Assembly (NCBI RefSeq): GCF_000425885.1
Contig: NZ_AUEH01000005.1
Location: 1-64,000, forward strand
From: Schleiferilactobacillus harbinensis DSM 16991
GTDB taxonomy: Bacteria; Bacillota; Bacilli; Lactobacillales; Lactobacillaceae
Direction of reading: 5' to 3'
Length of the DNA stretch: 64,000 nt
The notes under the pieces are model-generated. The model did not search any database. It worked only from the letters and a program-made list of their open reading frames with translations, and was not told the DNA's origin. This document shows positions 25,886 through 35,808 of this stretch, piece after piece; position 1 is the first letter of the stretch; the number at the start of each line of letters is the position of its first letter. The translations under genes and the position numbers were made by a program.

Positions 25886-26734
25886 ATGGAAAGTATTAAA
25901 ACACAAAATCGTCTCAAGACTACCCTCAGCGTGTTGTTGATGGTCTTCCTGGCTATCCTGGTCATGGTGCCGTTCTACTTTATGATCGTATCGTCTTTTA
26001 AAGACGTGTCAGTTATCTTCGCCAACGGGATCAACGTCAACATCGATTTCAGCAAGATGAACTTCGACAACTACAAGTCGCTATGGACCAATCAAAACGG
26101 GATCTACTGGTCCTGGTATAAGAACAGTTTGGTCATCACTGTGGTCGAAACGGTGCTCGTTCTAGTCTTTACATCGATGGTCGGTTACGGTTTGGCCCAA
26201 TACGATTTCAAAGGGCGCAAATTCATCTTTGCCCTCGTCTTGGTCATGATGATGGTGCCGCCGTCTATTCTGCTGCTGCCGCTGTACAAGTTAGTGACGC
26301 AGCTGGGCTTAATGGACAGTTATGCCGGGGTCATTCTACCTTATGTCGTGCCAGCGTCTTCGATTTTCTTCTTCCGCCAATTCTGCATGGGCCTGTCCCG
26401 GGAATTCGCCGAGTCTGCCCGGATTGACGGCTGCGGTGAGTTCCGGATTTTCTGGCAGATCTATGTGCCGCTGATGAAGCCGGCTTTTGGGGCCATGACT
26501 ATCCTGACCACCATGAATGCGTGGAACGACTTCCTGTGGCCATTGGTTGTAATGAAGTCAACGGAGAACTTCGTGATTCCCGCCGGCTTAATGTCAGCGA
26601 TGACGCCTTATGGGAATAACTACAAGCTGCTCTTCGCCGGCAGTGTCATGTCCATCGTACCGATCCTGATCGTCTTTGTCCTCAACCAGAAGCAATTCAT
26701 CGAAGGGTTAACCGTCGGTGGGGTGAAAGGATAG
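25886..26734 (+). CDS. Sugar ABC transporter permease, MalG/UgpE type
   Basis: The 282-residue protein has six membrane segments and the EAA coupling loop FAESARIDGCGEFRIFWQIYVPLMKP near residue 175. It ends VLNQKQFIEGLTVGGVKG, which is typical of the MalG group. GGAGGG lies just before the start, 15 bases after the first permease. Together with that permease it forms the membrane channel. Confidence 0.92.
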   Translation: MESIKTQNRLKTTLSVLLMVFLAILVMVPFYFMIVSSFKDVSVIFANGINVNIDFSKMNFDNYKSLWTNQNGIYWSWYKNSLVITVVETVLVLVFTSMVGYGLAQYDFKGRKFIFALVLVMMMVPPSILLLPLYKLVTQLGLMDSYAGVILPYVVPASSIFFFRQFCMGLSREFAESARIDGCGEFRIFWQIYVPLMKPAFGAMTILTTMNAWNDFLWPLVVMKSTENFVIPAGLMSAMTPYGNNYKLLFAGSVMSIVPILIVFVLNQKQFIEGLTVGGVKG

Positions 26735-26744
26735 AAATCTAACA

Positions 26745-27410
26745 ATGAAGAAAAATGTGGTCTATGACCTGATCAACGTGTTCTGGCGCTTTCTGATCTG
26801 CAGTGCCTGTTTTTACTTAACGAACGTGTTTCTATTGGTCCTTTTGTTCACCGTGCATTTTACAGTGATTACCGCGCCGCTGTATCTGATTGCTTTAATT
26901 ATTGCCTATCCCGCAGTGGGGGCGATGGGCGACTTGCTGCGGGACCATCAATGGACCAATGAAGCCGTTCAAGGCGCCAAGCGATATTGGCACTACTACT
27001 GGGTCAATAAATGGAAATACATCAAGCTGGGCCTGCTCTTTACGCTGGTTTTCCTGTTTTTGGCGGCAGACCTCTATGGGGCCAATGTCATTATGAAAAA
27101 CGGCCTATTTATGCCTTTGGTGCTGGTATTAAGCATCATTGCGCTGGTGGCGTTTAGTTGGGTGATCGGCATTCAGTCGTACTTCCAGATCGACGTGAAG
27201 AATAGTCTGAAGATGGCCTACTTTGCGGCCGGTCACTATGCCTTGCATTCGGTTTGTTTGATTGCCTTGATGTTCCTCATCTACATGGCGTTCTCGTTCA
27301 TTCCCCAATTCATTATCTTCATTGTTGTACCGCTAGTGATCCAGGGTATTATGCTGATCACGCAAAAGCCGCTGCACCAGATTCAGCAGCAGCTGAATGT
27401 GGAGGTGTGA
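26745..27410 (+). CDS. DUF624 (YesL-like) membrane protein
   Basis: This 221-residue protein has about five membrane segments and the DUF624 pattern of alternating hydrophobic stretches with short loops (YPAVGAMGDLLRDHQW near 55, RYWHYYWVNKWKYIKLG near 83). Proteins of this family are often encoded within ABC transporter operons for plant polysaccharide fragments, as with YesL in the pectin cluster of Bacillus. Their precise role is not known. It is 10 bases downstream of the second permease. Confidence 0.85.
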   Translation: MKKNVVYDLINVFWRFLICSACFYLTNVFLLVLLFTVHFTVITAPLYLIALIIAYPAVGAMGDLLRDHQWTNEAVQGAKRYWHYYWVNKWKYIKLGLLFTLVFLFLAADLYGANVIMKNGLFMPLVLVLSIIALVAFSWVIGIQSYFQIDVKNSLKMAYFAAGHYALHSVCLIALMFLIYMAFSFIPQFIIFIVVPLVIQGIMLITQKPLHQIQQQLNVEV

Positions 27411-27413
27411 TGC

Positions 27414-27632
27414 ATGCCGCGTTTAGAAATTGGCCTGATCGGTGCGGGCACCATCACGGCTATTACGACAGTGGTGTGGTATGTCTGGCAAATCTTTCAC
27501 ATGCCCGTTGAAGAGCGGGTGGATTGGCATAACTTAGTCCAGAAAAAAGGGTCCATTTGGCGTAACGGCGCCAATTGGCTATTGATCGTGAGTCTCGTAT
27601 TGCTTGTCGGCGGTTATATCGCCGGTGTTTAA
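27414..27632 (+). CDS. Small two-segment membrane protein
   Basis: A 72-residue protein with hydrophobic segments at about 6-28 and 52-70 flanking a charged loop (MPVEERVDWHNLVQKKGS). I do not recognise a family. GGAGGTG precedes the ATG by about 8 bases and the gene begins four bases after the DUF624 stop, so it is part of the transporter operon. It may be an accessory of the DUF624 protein. Confidence 0.7.
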   Translation: MPRLEIGLIGAGTITAITTVVWYVWQIFHMPVEERVDWHNLVQKKGSIWRNGANWLLIVSLVLLVGGYIAGV

Positions 27633-27660
27633 AAATTCTTAACAGAGAGAAGTTACTTGA

Positions 27661-28800
27661 ATGGTAAAAGTTGATTTAGACCACATCTACAAGCACTATC
27701 CCGCGGCCCCAGAAGATCAATATGCGGTGGGCGACTTTGATCTCCACATCCAAGACCAAGAATTTATCGTATTCGTTGGTCCTTCGGGTTGCGGTAAGTC
27801 GACGACGCTGCGTATGATTGCTGGATTGGAAGATATTTCCAAAGGTGATTTAAAAATCGGCGGTCAAGTCATGAATGATGTGGCCCCCAAAGATCGGGAC
27901 ATCGCCATGGTTTTCCAGAACTACGCCCTGTATCCGCATATGACCGTGTTTGATAACATGGCTTTCGGTCTAAAACTGCGTAAATACGAAAAGGCTGACA
28001 TCAAGAAGCGGGTGGAGGAAGCGGCTCAGATTCTTGGGCTGAGTGATTACTTAGATCGCAAGCCAGCGGCTCTGTCTGGTGGTCAACGGCAGCGGGTTGC
28101 GTTGGGCCGGGCCATCGTCCGGGATGCACCGATCTTCCTGATGGACGAACCGCTGTCTAACTTGGATGCCAAGTTGCGGGTAACGATGCGGGCAGAAATT
28201 GCCAAATTGCACCAGCGGTTAAAGACAACCACCATCTATGTAACCCACGACCAGACTGAAGCCATGACCATGGCGGACCGGATCGTTGTTATGTCCATGG
28301 GTAAAGTTCAGCAAATCGGTACACCGGCCGAAGTTTATGATCGGCCGAAGAACGAATTCGTTGCCGGATTCATTGGTTCTCCGGCGATGAATTTCTTTAA
28401 TGGGCACCTCAAGGACGGGTATATTTCAAACGGTCAAGGCCTCCACTTGCGGGTTCCTGACGGCCGTTTGAAGGTGTTGATGGACCAAGGATATAACGAT
28501 AAGGATTTGGTATTGGGCGTCCGCCCCGAAGACATCCACGCCGAAGAAGCCTTCATCAAGACCTTCCCCGACGCCACAGCGAAGACTGAAGTAGTCGTAT
28601 CTGAATTGCTCGGCGCGGAATCCATGCTGTATGCGCGGGTTGATCAAACTGAATTTGTGGCGCGGGTCGATGCCCGGGATTATCACAAGCCAGGCGACAC
28701 AGTCACCATGGCGTTTGATCTGAACAAAGCACATTTCTTTGACAAAGAAACGACCGATGCAATTTATGAACAACCGGTGGCAACTGTCGCTGAAGCATAA
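27661..28800 (+). CDS. Sugar ABC transporter ATPase, MsmK/UgpC type
   Basis: The 379-residue ATPase shows Walker A (GPSGCGKST, near residue 39), the Q-loop MVFQNYALYPHMTV, the signature LSGGQRQRVALGRAI near 134, Walker B (IFLMDEP), the H-loop VTHDQTEAM and a C-terminal TOBE regulatory domain from about 240. It powers the two permeases upstream. Many lactobacilli share one MsmK among several importers; here a dedicated copy closes the operon. A terminator follows at 28850-28887. Confidence 0.93.
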   Translation: MVKVDLDHIYKHYPAAPEDQYAVGDFDLHIQDQEFIVFVGPSGCGKSTTLRMIAGLEDISKGDLKIGGQVMNDVAPKDRDIAMVFQNYALYPHMTVFDNMAFGLKLRKYEKADIKKRVEEAAQILGLSDYLDRKPAALSGGQRQRVALGRAIVRDAPIFLMDEPLSNLDAKLRVTMRAEIAKLHQRLKTTTIYVTHDQTEAMTMADRIVVMSMGKVQQIGTPAEVYDRPKNEFVAGFIGSPAMNFFNGHLKDGYISNGQGLHLRVPDGRLKVLMDQGYNDKDLVLGVRPEDIHAEEAFIKTFPDATAKTEVVVSELLGAESMLYARVDQTEFVARVDARDYHKPGDTVTMAFDLNKAHFFDKETTDAIYEQPVATVAEA

Positions 28801-28849
28801 TAAATAAAAGGCTTAACACGCAACCTCCTCAGCGGGCTAGGCCAACGGG

Positions 28850-28887
28850 CAGTCGTCATTCTGGTTAATGGCGGCTGTTTTCTTTTT
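28850..28887 (+). terminator. Terminator of the sugar ABC operon
   Basis: CAGTCGTCATT pairs with AATGGCGGCTG (with wobbles) around CTGGTT, followed by TTTTCTTTTT. It overlaps the end of the convergent AraC gene. Confidence 0.75.
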
Positions 28888-29761
28888 GACTTTTTTCAAT
28901 CAACGCCACGTACTGATTGATGTCGCCACCAGGATCGACCTGCTGATTATTCACGAAAGTATGGGTATAGGCCGTACGATAAGCGCTGGGTGTCAGATGA
29001 AACTTTTTCTTAAAAATGCGCGAAAAATATTTGGCGTCATTGAAAAAAGACTGGTGGCAGATACTGTGCACCGTATCTGTCGTGGTTAGCAGTAAATAGC
29101 GGGCATAGTCTAACCGCACACTGTTTAAGAATTCAATCACCGGCATGCCGGTCTCACGCTTGAAAATGCGAGTCATATAATCCGGGTTGAGATTGAAATG
29201 ATCAGCAATGGCGCCTACGGTGAGAGACTCATTCATGTGGGTCCGGATCCATTCTTTGATTTGAGTGTGGTCCCCGGTTACGTTTTGGCGGGCAGCCCAG
29301 GCCCGGTTGGCCAGCTCAATTATGAGCATCGTGGTCTGATAATCAGCCGCCTGGGCCAAGTAATACTCATTGTGGGCGACGTCGAGCACCTGTTGGATAT
29401 TGATGAATACTTTGGCTAGATCCCGTAGGTGAAAGAAGCGCGGCAGAACAGCTATTTGTCGCATTGGCCGGGTGCTGACCTGGGTTGGCGCAATGAAATG
29501 ACACCAGAAAAATCGGCTTGGTATCAGAGTCCCGCGGGTACCCACAATGGTTTCGTGGGGAAAAACGGTCAGCACATCGCCGGCGGCTAGTGTGTAGTCG
29601 GTGCCGGCAACGTTTACGTCCACCCGGCCGGCCAAGCCAATTAGAATTTCTGTGTCTGAACGGTGGATAAAGCGATGGTGACGCCAGCCCAGATCGGCAT
29701 TAAATTGGCCGCTGCGGATGTGCTGCACGGGTGTCTTGAGGGGAATATTCAAATATTGCAT
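28865..29761 (-). CDS. AraC-family transcriptional regulator
   Basis: The 298-residue regulator has an N-terminal cupin sensor (LGWRHHRFIHRSDTEILIGLAGRVDVNV, about 25-65). Its C-terminal AraC domain (about 175-275) reads VGAIADHFNLNPDYMTRIFKRETG and ends SFFNDAKYFSRIFKKKFHLTPSAYR. It is transcribed away from the DUF5695 gene at 29888 and lies between that gene and the ABC operon, so it is the most likely sugar-responsive regulator of one or both. The 126-base divergent region holds a weak cre-like sequence at 29842-29855. Confidence 0.88.
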   Translation of the reverse strand: MQYLNIPLKTPVQHIRSGQFNADLGWRHHRFIHRSDTEILIGLAGRVDVNVAGTDYTLAAGDVLTVFPHETIVGTRGTLIPSRFFWCHFIAPTQVSTRPMRQIAVLPRFFHLRDLAKVFINIQQVLDVAHNEYYLAQAADYQTTMLIIELANRAWAARQNVTGDHTQIKEWIRTHMNESLTVGAIADHFNLNPDYMTRIFKRETGMPVIEFLNSVRLDYARYLLLTTTDTVHSICHQSFFNDAKYFSRIFKKKFHLTPSAYRTAYTHTFVNNQQVDPGGDINQYVALIEKSQKENSRH

Positions 29762-29887
29762 GATACATCTCCATTTCAGTCGGAATTGTCCACTTATGCT
29801 TCGATTATAACAGTTTCGCTAATGAAAGGGGATACATATACTGAAAACGGTTAATTAATTCGGACAACTTAGGGATGGGAGCGATTA

Positions 29888-31078
29888 ATGATGGACAAGC
29901 GATGGCGGACTAAGGTCGGCACAGTATTGCTGACAGCGGCCGCGGCCTTAAGCATCGTTGGCTACCAAGCAGCGCAGGGCCAACCGGTACAAGGCGCAAC
30001 GACCACCAGCAGCGCAACCGGTGTAAAGCAGCCGGCAGCCAGCGGACAGGTAACGACAACTAAGACTGATAAAGGGTATGATATGCAGAATAATCTGTTT
30101 AAAGTTTCCGTTGGTCAATATGGTGAAATCAGCGGGTTGTATTTGGCTAACGATGCCTTCAAAACCAATTACGTAATGAATGAAACGGATAATCCTAAGC
30201 AGGCCACCCCAGGTCATGAATGGGTGGGCGAGCTGATGTTTCGCACCAAGCCAAGTGGTGCCAAGGATTGGCAAAAAGAGTATACCAACAAAAGCGGTGA
30301 TGTCCGCAAAGTCTCGCTGGACGGCAATCGGGTCGTCGTGACATATACCAAGTCCGGGACGGCTGGCGGGATTAAATCCATGACCGTGACTGAGACGTAT
30401 GCTTTGGTCGGGGATAACCTGCAATGGTCGATCAAAGTACAGAACACGACAGCTAACACTCTGACGATTGGTGATATGGGGTTACCGCTGCCGTTTCGGG
30501 AGTATTGGACGTATCCGCCCAAGGAGGGCGAAAGCCCATCGCAAACGGCCTATGAAGGCAGCACGCTATTTCACAGTTTTGTCGGTCAGGATGCATCCTA
30601 CATCTACGTCAATCGCCCCAGCGGGGTCGGCAATTACTTAGTCATGACACCGGACCAAAAGAGCGGCGCTGGCTTTGAATATCAAGACCACTGGATTGAC
30701 GGGACCAACGGCCGCACTGCCGATGAAAAGAATTGGTGCATGGATCAGGGCGATTGGGCTAACGGTCTCAATGTCTTTTATATCCATTCAGCGGCAATTA
30801 AAAATCAGAATGAAGGCTATTTGCCAAATACTGCCTTGACGCTTAAGGCCGGCGAGAGCAAGACCTATACGTTCAATTTTAATGCGGCAGAAGACAAGAA
30901 AAGTGGTCAATCCACTGCGATTGCTGATCAGGACCATTTGAAATATGACAAGTCGGTCGCAGCCACCTTGTATCAAAAGAAAATCATGGATGCTGTTTCC
31001 GTACCCAGCATGGTTCTGACCAAGAACGATCAAGGCGTGGCCACGGGAAAAAATGTATCTGCACACGTCGGTGGATAA
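29888..31078 (+). CDS. Secreted DUF5695-type protein, N-terminal part (split by frameshift)
   Basis: This is the first 396 residues of a large secreted protein. A signal peptide (about 1-37, TVLLTAAAALSIVGYQAAQG) is followed by a beta-sandwich domain typical of DUF5695 proteins: LFKVSVGQYGEISGLYLANDAF, NYVMNETDNPKQ, HEWVGELMFR, IGDMGLPLPFREYW. The reading frame is lost at the A6 run at 31048-31053 and stops at 31078. The next ORF, starting at 31053, continues the same protein. Removing one A restores a single frame of about 1540 residues. DUF5695 has no function known to me; the fold and context suggest a glycoside-active enzyme. GGGAG precedes the ATG. Confidence 0.8.
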   Translation: MMDKRWRTKVGTVLLTAAAALSIVGYQAAQGQPVQGATTTSSATGVKQPAASGQVTTTKTDKGYDMQNNLFKVSVGQYGEISGLYLANDAFKTNYVMNETDNPKQATPGHEWVGELMFRTKPSGAKDWQKEYTNKSGDVRKVSLDGNRVVVTYTKSGTAGGIKSMTVTETYALVGDNLQWSIKVQNTTANTLTIGDMGLPLPFREYWTYPPKEGESPSQTAYEGSTLFHSFVGQDASYIYVNRPSGVGNYLVMTPDQKSGAGFEYQDHWIDGTNGRTADEKNWCMDQGDWANGLNVFYIHSAAIKNQNEGYLPNTALTLKAGESKTYTFNFNAAEDKKSGQSTAIADQDHLKYDKSVAATLYQKKIMDAVSVPSMVLTKNDQGVATGKNVSAHVGG

Positions 31079-34000
31079 GAAGGATATTTCCTTCACCTAT
31101 CAGTGTATGCACACTGGCTCGATTCACGGCGGTACCCACAATATTATGGACACGAAGGGCGTGAAGCACGTTGAAAACGGCGCGTCGGCCACATTTGCCG
31201 AACGTAAGGTGATTGACGGCGAGCAGTACTTGATTTACAACGTTAAGTTTTCTGAACTTGGTCCGAACAATATCATTGTGCATTACTCAGTAGATGGGCA
31301 GGAAAAGAAAACGACGCTGCAATATACGGTCATTGATAATCCGCAGACGGCACTGGCGGACCATGCTGATTTCTTGCTTAAAACGCAATGGCAAACACCG
31401 GGCAAGTTGCAGGACAAAGTGTTCGATGACTGGATGATGGATACCAAGAGCAAGCGCAATGAGTTCGCTGGTTATTATGGCTGGGGTGACGATTGGGGCT
31501 TGACCCACGCTACGTTCTTGGCCGAAATGAACAGTATGACGCCCAAGGTTAAGCAAGTTCAAGCCATTGATGAGTATTTGGATACGGCCATTTGGAATGG
31601 ATTGATGCAAGAGCATCACGACGATTACCTCATCAATGATTTCTTGATGAAACAGCCTAACACCACGCCGACATACCGCGGCTTTGCCTATCCGCATATT
31701 TACAATACGTACTTTGCCATGTATAAGATTGCCAGCCAATATCCTGATTTGATTCAGTATAAAGACAAGGCTGATACTTATCTGCTTCGCGCTTACCACA
31801 TTATGAAAGCCATGTACGCTGATGGTGTGGGTTACAACTGGGAAACCGGGACGATGGGTGAAAGCAGTACGCCGGCCATCATTCAAGCACTGAAGGACCG
31901 AGGATATGCAGCAGAAGCCCAAGACATTACGGATATTATGGCCAAGAAATACCAGAACTTTGCTAAGGACAAGTATCCCTATGTGTCTGAATATCCCTAC
32001 GATAATACCAGTGAAGAAGCAGTTTACATGCTGGGTCAGCAAAATAACGATCAGAATATGATGAGCATGATCGATCTGAAGACGCGAGCCTCCCGGGGTG
32101 TCCAACCGGTTTGGTATCGCTATGGGGTGACGACGCCGATTACGGGTGAAAACTGGTTTACTTTCCAATACAGTTGTGCACTCGTCGGTATTGCCATGGA
32201 CGATTGGCTGCGGGTGCAAAATAATGGCTTGAATCAAGCTGATTTAGGCTTGGCCGAGCGAGCCAACTATGCTGGTAAACTAGCCAATTTAACATTGATC
32301 AACAGCGGCCAAATGGATTCAGATCCGGCCAATATTGGGACGACCTCCTGGACGTATCAGGCCCAGCTGGGTAATTATGAAGCACTAGGGACTGGCGGCG
32401 GCAACATGCACAATGGGTGGCGCCAAATGTCTGGTGAATCTGATCTGGCCCTCTGGGGGGCATTGCAAACCATGTCCGCCGATGTGGTGACCGATCCCGT
32501 CTTCGGTTTAACCGGTTATGGGGCGACTGTGCGCAAGCAGGGGAGGCTCTACTTCATTAAGCCGGAAGATGGTCTGCGGCAACGGGTCAACCTGATTAAT
32601 GACAAATTATCGTATGCCTTTGCGAATGACAAGTATACCCAAGCGGTCATTGATCCCACCACGCAGAAAGCCCAGTTCCAGCTGACAAATACGGCCGGCG
32701 AGGCCCACGATGCCAAACTTGTGATTACGCATCCGCAAGCTAAGACGCAGGTCTTCACAGTGATTTACAACGGGAAAACCGTGGGTTCCTTCGAAGCCAA
32801 TGGCACCAAGATAACGGTGACGATTCCAGTGACCGCGGCGAAGAAGGGCTTGCTTACGATTCAGCCGGGCAAGCTGCTGACAAATACCAAGCCGACAGTG
32901 ACCGTGCCTGACAAGCTGACCACCTCAATGAGCCAAGCAAATGATGTTCGGTTAATCGGCCATGCGGAAGACAAGGCGACTCTGCAAAAGCAGCCAGCCG
33001 CAAAATGGACAGTTGTCCAAGCGCCGGAAGGCGGTAAAGCAACCTTCTCAGCAGCCGACAATGCAATCACCTCCGCGCAGTTCAATAAGGCAGGTCATTA
33101 TGTTGTGCAGTTAACAGCAACGGGGGCCAATCAAAGCACGGCAAAGACTGTCAGTGTCGATGTGCAAGCTGATCAGCCTTTACCTGAGACTGTGGCCCGT
33201 TACGGTTTTGACGTGACTGATCAGGATATTATTGCCCACCGGTTACCCAATGAAGCCGCCGGTGGTCCCGCCGCAGAACTTTATGGTACAACGGATGACT
33301 TTAGTACGGTAGCTGGGAAAACTGGCAAAGCACTCGCTATGAGCGGCAAAGTCGCGGGCTATTTGCGGCTGCCGGCGGCAGTTACTGAGCGTCTGCAGGA
33401 AACAACGCTCAGCCTCGATGTGCGGCTGAGCGGTCGGCAGGTCACGGGTACGACGATTTATCAGTTCGCTGATGAGCAGCAGTCACTTGCGCTGCAGGTC
33501 AACGGCAGCAACGAGCTTTATCTAAACGTGAAGGACGCAGGTAAGACGGCCAAGGAGATTCATACCGGAGTCGCGCTGCCTGCTGATCAGTGGGAGAATA
33601 TCACGCTGACCCTGACCAACCACGGTGCCGCCCTTTACTTGAACGGCAAAGTAATCAAGACACTGCCCCAAAGTACTTTGACGTTGGGTGCACTAGGTAA
33701 GGTGCAAAAGAATTATATTGGCCGCGCCACTAGCCAAGCCGCACCCTGGTTCCATGGCGCATTGGACAACTTCGTACTGCGCAGCAAAGCCTTAAGCGCA
33801 GCCGAGATTAACAAGCTGTATGGCAACGATGAGGCGTTAACAATTAAATCCTTGGATCCGGCCACAGCCGTGACCAGTGTGAAGACTGCCCCTCAGCTGC
33901 CCCAACAAGTGCAGGCCAATTATAGCGATGGCACCAAACGAGCGATTGCTGTCACTTGGGCGGAGGTTGATCCTGAACAGTATGCCAAAGCAGGCTCCTT

Positions 34001-34523
34001 TAAGGTTACTGGAACAATTGCTGAGAGCAAGGCACTATCAGCAACAGTCACTGTGCAAGTGGTTGCTGGTAAAAAAGAGAACCTGGCCAAGTCGGCTACC
34101 CCAACGGCAATTATCGATACACCGGAAGATTTGGGCGGCGTAAAAGGCTTAAATGACGGGTTTACACCAGCAAATTCAGATGATCGGAGTCATGGTGTCT
34201 GGCACAACTGGCATGGTGATCAAACTGCGGATGCCTGGGTCCAATATGCCTGGAAACAGCCAGTTTTACTGACAGACACAAATGCGTATTACTTCTTCGA
34301 TGGAAGCAATTTTGACCCCTCCGCAGCACGTTTCCAATATCAAGACGACCAGGGCAAGTGGCAGGATTGCCAGAATGTTCAGGGTGCCGGAACAACTTTG
34401 AATCAGTTTAACAAAACGACATTTACACCAGTAACCACCAAGACTTTCCGGATGATTCTCACCCCCGGACATTTGGGTATTGGGGTCATTGAGTGGCAAG
34501 TGAATGGGTATACGGTGCAGTAG
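31053..34523 (+). CDS. DUF5695-type protein, central and C-terminal part with LamG and carbohydrate-binding domains
   Basis: The 1156 residues continue the protein begun at 29888. An all-helical toroid-like region spans about 90-480 (KVFDDWMMDTKSKR, GYYGWGDDWGLTHATF, RGFAYPHIYNTYFAMYKIA, NTSEEAVYMLG). A PKD-like segment is at about 612-708, a LamG/concanavalin-like domain at about 711-924 and a bacterial Ig-like segment at about 929-1004. A discoidin/CBM32-like domain lies at about 1009-1156 (ENLAKSATPTAII to the end). The many binding modules point to an extracellular enzyme acting on a polymer. No ribosome binding site precedes 31053, and the start codon is only the frame re-entry point, so this is not expected to be made on its own. 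Confidence 0.75.
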   Translation: MYLHTSVDKKDISFTYQCMHTGSIHGGTHNIMDTKGVKHVENGASATFAERKVIDGEQYLIYNVKFSELGPNNIIVHYSVDGQEKKTTLQYTVIDNPQTALADHADFLLKTQWQTPGKLQDKVFDDWMMDTKSKRNEFAGYYGWGDDWGLTHATFLAEMNSMTPKVKQVQAIDEYLDTAIWNGLMQEHHDDYLINDFLMKQPNTTPTYRGFAYPHIYNTYFAMYKIASQYPDLIQYKDKADTYLLRAYHIMKAMYADGVGYNWETGTMGESSTPAIIQALKDRGYAAEAQDITDIMAKKYQNFAKDKYPYVSEYPYDNTSEEAVYMLGQQNNDQNMMSMIDLKTRASRGVQPVWYRYGVTTPITGENWFTFQYSCALVGIAMDDWLRVQNNGLNQADLGLAERANYAGKLANLTLINSGQMDSDPANIGTTSWTYQAQLGNYEALGTGGGNMHNGWRQMSGESDLALWGALQTMSADVVTDPVFGLTGYGATVRKQGRLYFIKPEDGLRQRVNLINDKLSYAFANDKYTQAVIDPTTQKAQFQLTNTAGEAHDAKLVITHPQAKTQVFTVIYNGKTVGSFEANGTKITVTIPVTAAKKGLLTIQPGKLLTNTKPTVTVPDKLTTSMSQANDVRLIGHAEDKATLQKQPAAKWTVVQAPEGGKATFSAADNAITSAQFNKAGHYVVQLTATGANQSTAKTVSVDVQADQPLPETVARYGFDVTDQDIIAHRLPNEAAGGPAAELYGTTDDFSTVAGKTGKALAMSGKVAGYLRLPAAVTERLQETTLSLDVRLSGRQVTGTTIYQFADEQQSLALQVNGSNELYLNVKDAGKTAKEIHTGVALPADQWENITLTLTNHGAALYLNGKVIKTLPQSTLTLGALGKVQKNYIGRATSQAAPWFHGALDNFVLRSKALSAAEINKLYGNDEALTIKSLDPATAVTSVKTAPQLPQQVQANYSDGTKRAIAVTWAEVDPEQYAKAGSFKVTGTIAESKALSATVTVQVVAGKKENLAKSATPTAIIDTPEDLGGVKGLNDGFTPANSDDRSHGVWHNWHGDQTADAWVQYAWKQPVLLTDTNAYYFFDGSNFDPSAARFQYQDDQGKWQDCQNVQGAGTTLNQFNKTTFTPVTTKTFRMILTPGHLGIGVIEWQVNGYTVQ

Positions 34524-34539
34524 AGAGGATGGATAACAG

Positions 34540-35808
34540 GTGAAAAAGAAATTACGCATGACGATTCGATACGTTGGCGTGGCGGCTGCGGCACTCTTAG
34601 CAGCAGCTCCGCTGATCGCGCCAGCAGCCGTACAGGCGAGTACAGCTGGTGTTGTGGTCAGCAACGGCCAGCAACAGCCGAAGGATATGGGCAATCTGTA
34701 TATTGGTGCGCCAGCAGTAGAACCAGGCAAGGGATTGGCCAACGTGGCTGGTGATGATTCGATTGGGTTGACAAGTGGTGTGTTGGCACAATTATTAAAA
34801 GATTCAGCTGCCGCATCCTATGTGAACGGTGATGATGCAACGGCGAACCAAAGGCCAGATTTGGCGGCACAATCTGAGCAGGGCCAGTTAAACCCCTGGT
34901 GGGAAGCAATTCGCGAAGATTTAACGACTAATGGGACGCACTTGGTTGATATGAATCAGGGCGATCCCGATACTGGTGTGTTTGTGGCAAAGGGGGATTT
35001 CTACCAAGCTATTCAACTTCTTCCTGATCAATCCGATGAATACAGTAGCTATCAGCAAGTACTCAAACAATTACCAGATAAAGTTCAAGGTACTGTGACC
35101 ACAATGGTGAAATCGGAGAAGTCCGGGTACATTGGTCAATCGAATCTTTATGCGCTATTCAATGATGGTGGAGGCAATCTCGGCGCTTATGCCACTTTCT
35201 GGCTGGTCCGGCAATTGAATGTGATTCCTAAACCCATTGCTCAGTTAACATACAATGGGCAAGCACTCGCCGCTAACAAGGTCATTGGCAAAGATGTCCC
35301 CTTTACCGCAGCCGACAAAACAGCTTTTACCACTGGCAGCTCGGTTGAGGCCACTGATCAAGCCTATCAAAAGATGGTCCAGAGTGGCGCTTTAAAGGTC
35401 GCCAATGGTACATTGGCGGATGTATCACCGGCCGCGATTCGCACTGCGGCGGTGCAGGCTGGCGTCAAGTTCGTCAGCGATAATAGCAAGGATCCTGGCT
35501 ACAATACGTATAAACAGGCCGGTCAAGTGTTCACGATTCCAGTTACCGTCAAAAATGAAGATGGGCAGTCTGCCATGACAGTTAAATTACAAGTCACCAC
35601 GCAAACACTGCAAGTGGCCTGGCACCAGGGCAATCAGTGGACAGTCAACGCCGAGGTTGGTGATACGGTACCGGTTGGGACATTAACGAAGAATTTGGGT
35701 GTCACTGTGAACGATAAGCCAGTGACTAAACCAAAATTTCAGGTGAAGGATCAGTCAGGTAAAGTCATCACTGGGAACTTGAATACGCAACAGGCTGGAG
35801 ACCAGTAA
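34540..35808 (+). CDS. Secreted SLAP-domain protein, N-terminal part (ends at an in-frame stop)
   Basis: 422 residues from a GTG start, with AGAGGAT upstream. The signal peptide is residues 1-33 (VGVAAAALLAAAPLIAPAAVQA). A helical region follows (LNPWWEAIREDLTTNGTHLVDMNQGD, NLGAYATFWLVRQLNVIPKP), then Ig-like repeats. A TAA at 35806-35808 interrupts the frame in the middle of an Ig-like domain (QAGDQ-stop-YTVSYTYDDG), and the same frame stays open to 36612. The stop is one base from CAA. Without it the protein would be 690 residues and carry C-terminal wall-binding repeats. It lies 17 bases after the DUF5695 gene, in the same transcription unit. Function unknown. Confidence 0.75.
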   Translation: MKKKLRMTIRYVGVAAAALLAAAPLIAPAAVQASTAGVVVSNGQQQPKDMGNLYIGAPAVEPGKGLANVAGDDSIGLTSGVLAQLLKDSAAASYVNGDDATANQRPDLAAQSEQGQLNPWWEAIREDLTTNGTHLVDMNQGDPDTGVFVAKGDFYQAIQLLPDQSDEYSSYQQVLKQLPDKVQGTVTTMVKSEKSGYIGQSNLYALFNDGGGNLGAYATFWLVRQLNVIPKPIAQLTYNGQALAANKVIGKDVPFTAADKTAFTTGSSVEATDQAYQKMVQSGALKVANGTLADVSPAAIRTAAVQAGVKFVSDNSKDPGYNTYKQAGQVFTIPVTVKNEDGQSAMTVKLQVTTQTLQVAWHQGNQWTVNAEVGDTVPVGTLTKNLGVTVNDKPVTKPKFQVKDQSGKVITGNLNTQQAGDQ

